Below are positions 53,948 to 62,804 of a stretch of 64,000 nt of DNA, piece after piece; the first letter of the stretch is position 1; each line of letters starts with the position of its first letter. The DNA is from Acidimicrobiia bacterium. GTDB taxonomy: Bacteria; Actinomycetota; Acidimicrobiia; Acidimicrobiales; Poriferisodalaceae. A program made the position numbers and the translations under genes. A model generated the notes under the pieces. That model saw nothing but the letters and a program-made list of their open reading frames with translations, ran no database searches and had not been told where the DNA came from. The stretch lies in the NCBI GenBank assembly GCA_022820505.1, contig JAJEFK010000054.1, forward strand, positions 62,001-126,000, written 5' to 3'.

Positions 53948-55186
53948 TCAGATGCCGACGCGGATCTGCAGGTTGCGGGGGCCGCGCACCTGCACGCCGC
54001 CCCATTCCACGCCGCCGTGGCCGACATCGGTGGCGAGCTCGAAGTTCGGGAACCGGGCCAGCCACTCCTCGATGGCGACCTTCAGCTCCATGCGGGCCAG
54101 ATTCGAGCCCAGGCAGCGGTGGATCCCGAGCCCGAAGGCGAAGTGGCGGTTCTCGGCGCGGTCGATGACGACCTCGTCGGGACGGTCGAACTTGGACGGA
54201 TCGCGGTTGCCGGCGCCGAATGGGAGCAGCACCTTGTCGCCCTTGGCCACGGGGCATCCGCCGATCTCGGCATCGTCCGTGGCAGTGACGCGGGCCATGG
54301 TGACGGGGGAGTAGGCACGCAGGAACTCTTCGATGGCCACCGGGATGAGCTCGGGTTCGGCCACGAGCCGCTCGCGGTCAGCAGGGTTCATGGCCAAGTG
54401 CATCAAGCTGGCCGAGATCGAGCTCCACGTGGTGTCGATTCCCGCCAGCAGCAACAGGAAGCTGGCACCAGTGATGTGGTGGTTGGCCAGCGGGTCGCCG
54501 TTGGGCAGCTCCATGTCGAGCAGCTTCGACGGCAGGTCGTCTGCGCGTTCCCGGCGCCGCTGGTCGGTGAGCTCGCCGAAGTAGTGGAGCACCTCACGGG
54601 TCGCATTTGCCCGCCGGTCGAACTCGTCGCCCTTGGACTGCAGAACGTCGACCGCCCAGCGGGTGAACTTGGGCTCGTCCGACTCGGGCAGTCCCAGGAT
54701 GCGGGCGATGACCCGCACGGGAATGTGCTTGGAGTAGGTGTCGGCGGCATCCGTCACGCCGCTGCGACCCGCATCGGCCCCGGTTTCGGCTGCGATGGCG
54801 TCGATGCGCTCGCGGGCGATGCTGCGAGTGACCTCGACCATTTCCTCCACGGCTGTCGGCCCGAAGAACGGCAGCAGCAGGCGGCGGGCGTCGGTGTGGA
54901 ACGGCGGGTCCGAGGTGATCGGCGGGGCGGTGAGCAGCCCGACGCCTTCAGGCGTGGGCGCCACGGCGATGTCGCGGGAGCTGAAGTTCTCGGTGTCGTA
55001 AGCGACCGCGGCGATGTCGTCCCACGTCGTAGGCATCCAGTGCCCGTCATTGTGGGGGCTGTGGGCGACGGGACACTCCGCGCGCAGCTCGTCCCACACG
55101 TCTGCGGCGCCCTGGATGTACTCGTCGCTGTAGACGTCGAAGTCCCGCTCTGCAGAAGCGCTGTCGGTGTCAGCAGTCGTGCTCAT
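53948..55186 (-). CDS. Cytochrome P450
   Basis: A 412-residue bacterial class I P450 monooxygenase. The I-helix motif LLAGIDTTWSS, the ExxR motif in EEFLRAYSP and the haem-binding FAFGLGIHRCLG (Cys358) are all present. It needs a ferredoxin and reductase encoded elsewhere. Substrate cannot be told; related actinobacterial enzymes act on terpenes, steroids or fatty acids. ATG 55186 faces the MBL-fold gene across a 125-base divergent region that carries two -10 boxes. It converges on ftsK. Confidence 0.92.
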   Translation of the reverse strand: MSTTADTDSASAERDFDVYSDEYIQGAADVWDELRAECPVAHSPHNDGHWMPTTWDDIAAVAYDTENFSSRDIAVAPTPEGVGLLTAPPITSDPPFHTDARRLLLPFFGPTAVEEMVEVTRSIARERIDAIAAETGADAGRSGVTDAADTYSKHIPVRVIARILGLPESDEPKFTRWAVDVLQSKGDEFDRRANATREVLHYFGELTDQRRRERADDLPSKLLDMELPNGDPLANHHITGASFLLLLAGIDTTWSSISASLMHLAMNPADRERLVAEPELIPVAIEEFLRAYSPVTMARVTATDDAEIGGCPVAKGDKVLLPFGAGNRDPSKFDRPDEVVIDRAENRHFAFGLGIHRCLGSNLARMELKVAIEEWLARFPNFELATDVGHGGVEWGGVQVRGPRNLQIRVGI

Positions 55187-55231
55187 GGCGGCTCCCTTGA
55201 GTGCCCGCGGGCGCGGTCCGAGGCGCTTCCC

Positions 55232-55255
55232 AGCGTAGGCGACGGGTTCTACGCT
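55232..55255. promoter_or_regulatory. Divergent promoter dyad AGCGTAG-N10-CTACGCT
   Basis: AGCGTAG (55232-55238) and CTACGCT (55249-55255) form a perfect inverted repeat between the P450 and MBL genes. Each arm is also a TACGCT -10 box, one on each strand, placed 46 bases from the P450 ATG and 56 from the MBL ATG. It is either two back-to-back promoters or an operator covering both. Confidence 0.5.
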
Positions 55256-55311
55256 GCGCCGTAGTACTGACCAAGCACGAGCGGCCGCTTCGGCCGGTTC
55301 GAGGGGGGCAC

Positions 55312-56265
55312 ATGTCGGCACACGCAGGTCATGGAGCGCACGCGTCAGTCGAAGCGGCGCAGCTCAGCGAGGTAGCCCCGGGCGTGTACAGCTACGTGCA
55401 GCCCGATGGCACCTGGTTCATCAACAACATGGGGTTCGTCGCCGGCTCCAGCGTTGTGGTGTCGATCGACACCACCTCGACGGAGCGCCGCAACCGGGCT
55501 TACCTGGAGGCCATCGCGTCGGTGACGTCGAACCCCGTGAGGGTTGTGGTCAACACGCATCATCACGCCGACCACACCCACGGCAACTACCAGTTCACTG
55601 ACGCCACGATCATCTCGCACGCCAGGTGCCGTGACGTGATGGTGGCTGCCGGCATCCCCGACTACAGCGCTGTCTTTCCCGGCGTCGAGTGGGGGGACCT
55701 GCAGTTCCGGGCGCCTGATGTGACCTTCGAGGGCTCGATGGTGCTGCATCTCGACGACCGTCGCATCGAACTGTCGGACCTGGGCTTCGTAGCCCACACC
55801 GATGGCGACATCGTGGCGTGGCTGCCCGATTGCCGCGTGCTGTTCTGCGGCGACCTGATCTTCCACGGCGGCACGCCGTTCGCGCTGTTCGGATCGGTGT
55901 CGGGGACGATCCAGGCGATGGATGTCATCGAGAGCTTCGGAGCAGACGTGATCGTGCCGGGCCACGGCCCGCACTTCGGCGGCGACGACATCGCTCGCGT
56001 GCTCGACGAACAGCGCTCCTACCTGCGCTTCGTGCAGGAAGCGGCCGCCGAGGGGCTCGCAGCAGGCAGAACGCCGCTCGAGCAGGCCCAGGCCACCGAC
56101 CTCGGCCCGCACGGCCGCTACACCGACCCCGAGCGTCTCGCCGGCAACCTTCATGTCGCCTACCGCGAGGCAGCTTCAGGCGGCTACGAATTCCCCGGCG
56201 TCCCCCAAGCGATCATGGACATGGTCGCCTACAACGGCGGTGCGTTGCCGCGTTGTGTGGCGTAG
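55312..56265 (+). CDS. Metallo-beta-lactamase-fold hydrolase
   Basis: A 317-residue MBL-fold enzyme with the zinc motif THHHADHTHGN (His83-His88) and later metal ligands in FCGDLIFHGG and VPGHGPHFGG. The C-terminal helix region ends YNGGALPRCVA. Homologues cover lactonases, glyoxalases and alkyl-sulfatase relatives; no substrate can be named. ATG 55312 follows GAGGGGGG. It lies on the same strand as the iol-like cluster and opposite the P450. Its last codons and stop are copied 77 bases further on, as described separately. Confidence 0.85.
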   Translation: MSAHAGHGAHASVEAAQLSEVAPGVYSYVQPDGTWFINNMGFVAGSSVVVSIDTTSTERRNRAYLEAIASVTSNPVRVVVNTHHHADHTHGNYQFTDATIISHARCRDVMVAAGIPDYSAVFPGVEWGDLQFRAPDVTFEGSMVLHLDDRRIELSDLGFVAHTDGDIVAWLPDCRVLFCGDLIFHGGTPFALFGSVSGTIQAMDVIESFGADVIVPGHGPHFGGDDIARVLDEQRSYLRFVQEAAAEGLAAGRTPLEQAQATDLGPHGRYTDPERLAGNLHVAYREAASGGYEFPGVPQAIMDMVAYNGGALPRCVA

Positions 56266-56367
56266 CAGCTTGCGCCGGCCGTAGGCGGCCCATCAGACAC
56301 GTCGCCCACTACGGCGGTGCCCCGCCGCGCTTTCTGGCCTAGGAGTCGCTGCCAGCCGTAGGCGAAC
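56224..56367. repeat. Decayed tandem copy of the MBL gene tail
   Basis: The last 14 codons, the stop and 25 bases after it (56224-56290) recur at 56301-56367, period 77 bases, about three-quarters identical. Both copies spell a similar peptide ending: VAYNGGALPRCVA in the gene and VAHYGGAPPRFLA in the copy, each followed by TAG. The copy is out of frame with the gene. It looks like a duplication or replacement of a gene end that has since drifted. Confidence 0.7.
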
Positions 56368-56390
56368 GTGTCGGGGTTGCGTCGGCATGT

Positions 56391-56404
56391 CGTTCCGTGG
56401 AACG
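56391..56404. promoter_or_regulatory. Palindrome CGTTCC-GT-GGAACG before the iol-like operon
   Basis: Perfect six-base arms flank a two-base centre, directly before a TTGAC -35-like element (56406-56410) and about 55 bases before iolE. A matching -10 box is unclear. A LacI, GntR or RpiR-type regulator of inositol genes would fit, but no such gene is in the window. Confidence 0.35.
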
Positions 56405-56457
56405 GTTGACGAAATCGTGCAACTATCGGCCGGTCTCGGTTCGGCCGGCTTCGGGAG

Positions 56458-57357
56458 GTGTCGATGAGAAGGCCACTGCGCGAACGCCTGGCTGCCGCCC
56501 CAATCACTTGGGGTGTGTGCGAGGTACCGGGGTGGGGATACCAGCTCACCCCCGACGAGGTGCTCTCCGACATGGCTGCGCTGGGCTTCACGCACACGGA
56601 GTTCGGCTCGGTGGGCTTCCTGCCGGCCGACGGCCGCGAGCTGCGAGCAGTGCTGGCACGCCACGGGCTCTCGCTGCTCGGTGGGTTCGTTGCCGTGGTG
56701 CTGCACGATCGCGACCGATTCGAGGCTGAGATGGCACGCGTCGCTGCAGTGGTCGACCAGATGGCCTCTGCGGGCGGGACGTGGTTCGTCAGCTGCCCCG
56801 TGTACGACCACGACGACTGGCAGCGCCCCGAGCTGGACAACTCCCAGTGGAACCATATGTTCCGCGGCTTTGCGGAGATCGACGGCATCACCGCCGGGTC
56901 GGGCATGAAGCATGCATTCCATCCCCATGTCGGATCCCTCGTCCAAGACGATGTCGAGACGCGGGCAGTGCTCGAGCACACCGGCACGCAGCTCGTGCTC
57001 GATACGGCGCACCTCACGCTGGGCGGCAGCGACCCTGCGGCGCTGGTGGCGAGCCATGCCGATCGCATCGGGCTGGTGCACCTCAAAGATGTCGATCCCG
57101 ACGTGGCCGTACGGCTTCGCTCCGGCGAGGTCACCCTGATGCAAGCCGTCCAGCAGGGGCTCTTTCCCCCGCTCGGCGATGGCTCGGTTCCACTCGCCGA
57201 GATCATCAGTGCGCTGGAGCATGCGCGCCCCGAGCTGTGGTACGTGCTGGAGCAGGATGCGGCCCTCAGCGGTCCCGACGCCGCTGATGTGGAACGGTTG
57301 CGGCGCGGCGTCGTCAAGAGTCTCAGCTTTGTGCAAGAATTCGACGCAGTGCGCTAG
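56458..57357 (+). CDS. iolE: Sugar-phosphate isomerase/epimerase, IolE-like
   Basis: A 299-residue TIM-barrel protein of the AP-endonuclease-2/xylose-isomerase-like family. It resembles IolE, which dehydrates 2-keto-myo-inositol: PITWGVCEVPGWGYQL near residue 15-30, metal ligands in HAFHPHVGSLV, LDTAHLTLGG and VHLKDVD. Metal-binding His, Glu and Asp are kept. GTG 56458 or ATG 56464 is the start, after GGGAGG. It opens the cluster with a transport system, a Gfo/Idh dehydrogenase and IolD. Confidence 0.8.
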   Translation: MSMRRPLRERLAAAPITWGVCEVPGWGYQLTPDEVLSDMAALGFTHTEFGSVGFLPADGRELRAVLARHGLSLLGGFVAVVLHDRDRFEAEMARVAAVVDQMASAGGTWFVSCPVYDHDDWQRPELDNSQWNHMFRGFAEIDGITAGSGMKHAFHPHVGSLVQDDVETRAVLEHTGTQLVLDTAHLTLGGSDPAALVASHADRIGLVHLKDVDPDVAVRLRSGEVTLMQAVQQGLFPPLGDGSVPLAEIISALEHARPELWYVLEQDAALSGPDAADVERLRRGVVKSLSFVQEFDAVR

Positions 57358-57420
57358 CACTCCCACGAACGCGGGTGTTGGCGCTCACGCCATTCACGTC
57401 TTCGGGAGGAAGAACAGAAC

Positions 57421-58455
57421 ATGAGGCGCATTACACGACTTCTTGCATTGCTCGCAGCGATGACATTGTTCGCTGCAGCGTGCAGCAGCGACAGCTCCGA
57501 CGAAGTCGCGGACGAGCCGGACGCCCCGGCACCCGCGGAGACGACCGAGGCCGCTTCGGATGCGACCGAGGTCACGCTCACGCAGAGCGACTGCGACAAG
57601 ACCTATCACGTGATCACCCACGGCGACTCGGGAACCTTCTGGTCAGTCGTAGAGGTGGCCGTAGCGGATGCGGCCGAAGCCATCGGCTGCGACGTCGTCT
57701 ATTTCGGCGCGAACAACGACGCGCAGGCGCAGTCACAGGCCATCGAGGGTGCGATCGCCGACGGTTCCGACGGCATCGCCATCTCGCTGGCGGACCCCGC
57801 AGGTCTCGAATCCGCCGCCCGTGCAGTCGTGGCAGCAGGCATCCCGCTGTACACGCTGAACTCCGGCGTCAACAACTACAAGGACCTCGGCGCGGTGACC
57901 CACATCGGCCAGACCGAGATCGTGGCCGGCAATGGCGCCGGCGAGCGTTTCAACGCCTTGGGCGCCACGCATGTGCTGTGCGCTCGCCAGTAGCAGGCCA
58001 ACATTGGCCTCGAGGAGCGCTGCCAGGGTCTCGCGGAGACCTTCGACGGCCAGGTGACCTCGGAATTCGTCGGCCTCGACGCCAATCCCGATGAGCAGGA
58101 GCAGACCATCGCCTCGATCCTCACCGCGGATTCCAGCATCGATGCAGTGCTGGGCGTCGGGCCGAACCTGCCGCTGCGGGCGCTCGACGCTGCCGAGTCG
58201 GCTGGGCGCACGCTGCACATCGGCGGTTTCGACCTGTCTTCCGACCTCATCTCCGCGATCGAAGCCGGCGACATCGCCTTCACCGTCGACCAGCAGCAGT
58301 ACCTGCAGGGATACATTCCGGTGATCCTGATGCACCTGCAGGCAACGAACCAGAACACTGCCGGCGGCGGCCTGCCGATCCTGACGGGTCCCGGCTTCGT
58401 CACGCCTGACAACGCTGCAGAGGTCGCAGCGCTCGTCAGCGCCGGCACGAGGTAG
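57421..58455 (+). pseudogene. Sugar/inositol ABC substrate-binding protein with in-frame amber codon
   Basis: The full frame has 344 sense-or-stop codons and codon 191 (57991-57993) is TAG. Before it: lipoprotein signal with LFAAAC (Cys21), an Asp/Glu/Ala linker and the first half of a periplasmic-binding-protein type I fold (VVYFGANNDAQAQSQAI, ITHIGQTEIVAGN-type). After it, in the same frame, the second half: NIGLEERCQGLAETF, GGFDLSSDLISAI, TVDQQQYLQGYIPV. Homologues have a glutamate near codon 191, so GAG to TAG is the simplest change. It is a pseudogene, a sequencing error or a readthrough case; the surrounding CAG TAG CAG resembles known leaky contexts. It precedes its permease. Confidence 0.8.
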
Positions 58456-58462
58456 CCCTCCC

Positions 58463-60745
58463 TTGGCGGCCGACACCGCCGGCGGGGCCGACGAACGGCT
58501 CGCATATCGCGGGCCGATCCAACAGCTGCTCACCCGTCCTGAGATTGGTGCGCTGCTGGGCCTCGCCGGCGTGTGGCTGCTGTTCTGGCTGACATCTGAA
58601 GCATTCGGCACAGCAGGGGGTACAGCCAACTTCCTGGATGTCGCGGCGCTGCTGGGCATCATGGCGGTGCCGGTAGCGCTGCTGATGATCGGCGGCGAGT
58701 TCGACCTGTCGTCGGGCGCGATGACGGGCGCCACCGCCATCTTCGTCATCCTGATGAGCCGCGAGGTGGGCGAGCTGGGCGGCGCCGGGTTCAGCCTGCA
58801 CCTCGCCGTGCCGCTGTCGCTGTGCTTCGCGCTGGCGATCGGCTGGTTCAACGGCACGCTGGTCGAGCGCACGTCGCTGCCGAGCTTCATCGTCACGCTG
58901 GGCACGTTCTTCATCCTCATCGGCGCCAAGCTCGGCTTCGGCAAGCTGTTCACCAACAAGGTCATCGTCGAGGGGCTCGACGAGGCGCAGGGCTACGAGT
59001 TCTGGGACGACATCTTCGGCGCGGAGTGGATCCGCAACCAGCACATCTGGGACGGCCGGGATTGGGCGTGGGCGGGGCTGCTCGTGCTGGCCGGCGTCGC
59101 CCTGCTGTTGGGGCTGCTCGAGATGAGCTACACGCGTCGGCCCGACCCCCCGCCGTGGGCAGCGGCAGGCTCGTTCATCGGGGCCGTCGCGGTGCCGCTG
59201 TTCGGCTTCGTCATGCTGCTCACCACCGACGGCACCGCCGCGAACTGGCTGTGGGGTGCCGTCATCGCCGCAGGCACCTTGGCGGGAGTGTCGATCTGGT
59301 GCTCTTCCCGCTACGAACGGGTGCAGCAGCGCCGAACGGCGCCCGACAACCGCACGATGCGGATGATCGGCATCGGCGTCGGCGCTGTCGTGGTTGCCGT
59401 GGTGCTGGCATTGGTCATGGATGCGACCAACTCAGACCAGCTCGGATTCCTCGGGGGCGGTCTCGGGCGTGCGATCTTCGCCATCGGCATCGCTGGCACC
59501 GGTGTGCTGGCAGCGCTGGCCGCAACCGGCCATGTCCGTTCGAGCGCGCCGGTCATCGGCGTGGTCGTGGCGCTGCTGCCCGCGATCAGCTTCATGATGA
59601 CCGTCCAGGCCGCCCGGGCGCTGCTGTTCGGCGGCCTCGCCGTGGCCGGCGTAGTGGCGCTGATGCTGGTGGCAGCGCGAACCGGCCTCTCGCTGTGGCT
59701 GCCGATGGCGACCGCAGCCATCGTGGCTGTCGCTGCGTTCGTGGTGCAGGCCGAGTCTGAATCGCGCAAGCTGCGCGTCGAACTGTTCTCGGTGCTGCTG
59801 CTGATCGCGCTCGCGCTCGCAGCCACCGCAGCGGCCCGGGCCCTCGCACAGCGACGCAGCACGGCAGTGCCCGTGCCGCAGATGGGGCTGTGGCCGCGTG
59901 TCGCTGCGGCGGCCGGCGGAGCTGCGGCAGTCGTGTTCGCGGTGATCGAGCTGATCGACGGCGACGGCCTGCTCTACGCCCTCTCGACCGGAGTCGCCAA
60001 GGGCGGCGCGATAGCGCTCGGCATCTTCGCCCTCGGCACGTTCTACCGGTTGCTGTTCAGCAGCGACGAAGGCATGGGCCGACCGCTCGTGACGGTCGGG
60101 CTGGCGGCAGCGGGCCTGGCACTCGCGGTCAAGCTGATGTTCATCACCACCCTGGAGGAAGAGGCGACCCAGGCGGTGACCCGGTTCCGGGTCTCGGTGC
60201 TCTTCTACCTGCTGTTCGCGGCCATTGGCGCGTGGGTGCTGGCCAAGACGCGCTTCGGCAGCTGGACCTTCGCCGTGGGCGGCAACAAGGACGCGGCCCG
60301 GTCGGTGGGCGTGCCGGCTGCCCGCACCAAGACGACGCTGTTCATGCTGGTCTCGGTCTGTGCCTGGGTCGCGGGCATGCTCATCGCGTTCCGCCTCAAT
60401 TCGGTGCAGGCCAATGTCGGCGACGGCAACGAATTCCGCTACATCATCGTCGCCGTCGTCGGCGGCAACCTGCTGACCGGCGGCTACGGCTCGGCGATCG
60501 GCGCCGGGATCGGCGCGCTGATCTGGGGGATGATCAGCCAGGGCATCGGCTTCGCGCGATGGAACACCGACTGGCGCTTCCTCGTGCTCGGCGGGCTGCT
60601 GGTGGTGGCGGTGATCGTCAACAACTACGTACGCCAGCGGGCAGAGCGATCCCAGGCGGCGCGGGGCGATCCAGACGACGACGAGCCGCCGGGCGGCGAT
60701 GCCGACGCGGCCGATGAATCTGTCTCGGCAGGAGCTGAGCCATGA
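58463..60745 (+). CDS. Ribose/inositol-type ABC permease with large membrane insertion
   Basis: A 760-residue protein of the BPD_transp_2 (RbsC) family. Residues about 30-220 match the first half of the permease ([32 protein letters not shown]) and 580-725 the last half ([32 protein letters not shown]). Between them (about 225-575) are around ten additional hydrophobic helices with no permease motif. Ordinary RbsC proteins are 320-400 residues. The C-terminal 35 residues are acidic and disordered. TTG 58463 is seven bases after the binding-protein gene. The stop overlaps the ATPase ATG. Confidence 0.85.
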   Translation: MAADTAGGADERLAYRGPIQQLLTRPEIGALLGLAGVWLLFWLTSEAFGTAGGTANFLDVAALLGIMAVPVALLMIGGEFDLSSGAMTGATAIFVILMSREVGELGGAGFSLHLAVPLSLCFALAIGWFNGTLVERTSLPSFIVTLGTFFILIGAKLGFGKLFTNKVIVEGLDEAQGYEFWDDIFGAEWIRNQHIWDGRDWAWAGLLVLAGVALLLGLLEMSYTRRPDPPPWAAAGSFIGAVAVPLFGFVMLLTTDGTAANWLWGAVIAAGTLAGVSIWCSSRYERVQQRRTAPDNRTMRMIGIGVGAVVVAVVLALVMDATNSDQLGFLGGGLGRAIFAIGIAGTGVLAALAATGHVRSSAPVIGVVVALLPAISFMMTVQAARALLFGGLAVAGVVALMLVAARTGLSLWLPMATAAIVAVAAFVVQAESESRKLRVELFSVLLLIALALAATAAARALAQRRSTAVPVPQMGLWPRVAAAAGGAAAVVFAVIELIDGDGLLYALSTGVAKGGAIALGIFALGTFYRLLFSSDEGMGRPLVTVGLAAAGLALAVKLMFITTLEEEATQAVTRFRVSVLFYLLFAAIGAWVLAKTRFGSWTFAVGGNKDAARSVGVPAARTKTTLFMLVSVCAWVAGMLIAFRLNSVQANVGDGNEFRYIIVAVVGGNLLTGGYGSAIGAGIGALIWGMISQGIGFARWNTDWRFLVLGGLLVVAVIVNNYVRQRAERSQAARGDPDDDEPPGGDADAADESVSAGAEP

Positions 60746-61518
60746 GCGACTCGCTGATCGAACTGCGGAACATCTCGAAGTTCTACGGCAACATCATCGC
60801 CCTCACCGGGGTATCCACCACGGTCAATCCCGGCGAGGTGACGTGCGTGCTGGGCGACAACGGTGCCGGCAAGTCGACGTTCATCAAGATCCTCGCCGGC
60901 GTGCACCAGCACGACGAGGGGGAGCTGCTGCTCGAAGGGGAGGAGGTCAAGTTCTCTTCGCCGCGGGCAGCCCTCGCTGCTGGCATCGCCACCGTGTACC
61001 AGGACTTGGCCATGGTGCCGCTCATGTCGGTCTGGCGGAACTTCTTCCTCGGCGCTGAGCCCACAAGGGGATTCGGGCCATTCCGCCAGATCGACATCGA
61101 GAAGGCAAAGCAGATCGCCAAAGAGCAGCTCGCGGAGATGGGCATCGACATCCGTGATACCGAGCAGCCGGTCGGCACGCTGTCGGGCGGTGAGCGTCAG
61201 TCAGTGGCGATTGCCCGGGCCAGCTACTTCGGCGCTCGCGTGCTGATCCTCGACGAGCCCACCTCGGCGCTCGGCGTCAAGCAGTCCGGCGTCGTGTTGC
61301 GGCGCATCGTGGAGGCGCGTGACCGGGGGCTTGCAGTGATCTTCATCACGCACAATCCGAACCACGCGTACCCCGTCGGCGACCGCTTCGTGATTCTCAA
61401 CCGCGGTCATTCGATGGGCAATTTTGCGAAGGAAGACATCTCGCAGGCCGAGCTGACCCAGATGATGGCCGGCGGCGCCGAGCTCGAAGCACTGCAGCAC
61501 GAGCTGGCGACGCACTGA
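60742..61518 (+). CDS. ABC transporter ATP-binding subunit (single NBD)
   Basis: A 258-residue ATPase that powers the permease. Walker [10 protein letters not shown] (38-46), signature [14 protein letters not shown] (about 147), Walker [13 protein letters not shown] and the His of ITHN are all there. RbsA-type partners usually contain two such domains in about 500 residues; this one has a single one, as in the fructose FrcA system. ATG 60742 is coupled to the permease stop (ATGA). Confidence 0.93.
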   Translation: MSDSLIELRNISKFYGNIIALTGVSTTVNPGEVTCVLGDNGAGKSTFIKILAGVHQHDEGELLLEGEEVKFSSPRAALAAGIATVYQDLAMVPLMSVWRNFFLGAEPTRGFGPFRQIDIEKAKQIAKEQLAEMGIDIRDTEQPVGTLSGGERQSVAIARASYFGARVLILDEPTSALGVKQSGVVLRRIVEARDRGLAVIFITHNPNHAYPVGDRFVILNRGHSMGNFAKEDISQAELTQMMAGGAELEALQHELATH

Positions 61519-61526
61519 ACCGATCG

Positions 61527-62756
61527 ATGCGACAGCGCTTGGGCATTGCCGTGGTCGGCTTCGGCTGGATGGGCCAGGCGCATGCGCGCTCGGTCATGCG
61601 CATCCCGAGCCTGTTCGACGACCGCAGCTACACGCCCGAACTCGTGGTTTGCGCTGACACGGTCGGCGAACGGCGCGAGATGGCCAGCGAGGGCTTCGGC
61701 TTCAGTGAGGCAACCGACGACTGGCGGCCGGCCGTGGAACGTCCTGATGTGGAAGTCGTATACGTCACGGCGCCGAACATGCTGCACGAGGAGATCGTCA
61801 CGGCGGCTGTGGCCGCCGGCAAGCACGTGTTCTGCGAGAAGCCGGTCGGCGGCACGCCGGCGCAGACGGTGCGCTGCTTCGAGGCTGCAAGAGCGGCGGG
61901 CAGCATCACGGGAGTTGGCTACAACTACCGGTACGCGCCGCTCGTGCAGCACGCCAAGGCGCTCATCGACGAGGGCGCGCTCGGATCGATCACCAACTAC
62001 CGGGGACGCTTCTTCTCGATGTTCGGAGCCGATCCGCTGGGGCTGCTCTCGTGGCGCTTCGGGCTGGATCAAGCGGGCCACGGTGTCACCAGCGACATTC
62101 TCAGCCATGCCATCGACTTGGCCATGATGCTGAACGGGCCGATTGCCAGGGTGATCGGCAGCGGTGCCACGTTCATTGCCGAGCGGCCGGTCGCGGCAGC
62201 CGGGGCAAGCCACTACGCCCGCGGGCGGCCGGGCGACCCGACCGGTCCGGTCACCAACGAGGACTACTTCGGTGCCCTCGCCGTGTTCGCCAACGGCTCG
62301 CGGGGAACGTTCGAGGTCAGTCGCACGATGGTGGGACCCGAGAGCCAGATGGCATTCGACATCTACGGCACCGAGGGCGCACTGGGCTGGAATCTGGAGA
62401 CCATGAACGAGCTGCGGTTGTATCTGGCACCAGAGAACGGGAGCACGTCTGAGCGTGGTTACACGACGGTCCGGGCCGGCGAACGGCACCCCGGCCACAG
62501 CGCCTTTGTTCCCGGCGACGCCAATGCCATCGGGTTCGAAGACCTCGTCGCGCTCGAGGATCACCAGTACCTCTCGGCGGTCAGCGACGGTCGCCCGCAT
62601 TGCGCAGGCTTCGCCGAAGCGGTGGCCTACGTCAGCGTGCAGGCCGCCCTGCTGCGGAGCTGGATGAGCGGTGCCTGGGAGGACGTGATCCCGCTCACCG
62701 CCGACAACGTCGAGGAGCTGGCACCGCGCGATCCTGCTGACACAGCAGGCAGGTGA
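61527..62756 (+). CDS. Gfo/Idh/MocA oxidoreductase (inositol dehydrogenase-like)
   Basis: A 409-residue NAD(P)-dependent dehydrogenase. Rossmann motif VVGFGWMGQAHARS (9-22), EKPVGG (104-109; the catalytic Lys of the family) and the C-terminal substrate-binding domain with GVTSDILSHAIDLAM. Sugar alcohols and inositols are common substrates; in this cluster oxidation of myo-inositol or an inositol-derived ring is likely. ATG 61527 lies eight bases after the ATPase stop. The gene could equally be iolG-like or iolW/iolX-like. Confidence 0.85.
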   Translation: MRQRLGIAVVGFGWMGQAHARSVMRIPSLFDDRSYTPELVVCADTVGERREMASEGFGFSEATDDWRPAVERPDVEVVYVTAPNMLHEEIVTAAVAAGKHVFCEKPVGGTPAQTVRCFEAARAAGSITGVGYNYRYAPLVQHAKALIDEGALGSITNYRGRFFSMFGADPLGLLSWRFGLDQAGHGVTSDILSHAIDLAMMLNGPIARVIGSGATFIAERPVAAAGASHYARGRPGDPTGPVTNEDYFGALAVFANGSRGTFEVSRTMVGPESQMAFDIYGTEGALGWNLETMNELRLYLAPENGSTSERGYTTVRAGERHPGHSAFVPGDANAIGFEDLVALEDHQYLSAVSDGRPHCAGFAEAVAYVSVQAALLRSWMSGAWEDVIPLTADNVEELAPRDPADTAGR

Positions 62757-62804
62757 ATCGAGCCCACGCGGCAACGGAGAGGCCGCACTGAAGGGAGGCT
62801 TGCG

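Noticed and set aside
56266-56457. A small gene in the duplicated tail region
   Set aside because: The only peptide is the decayed copy of the MBL tail, without a start codon.
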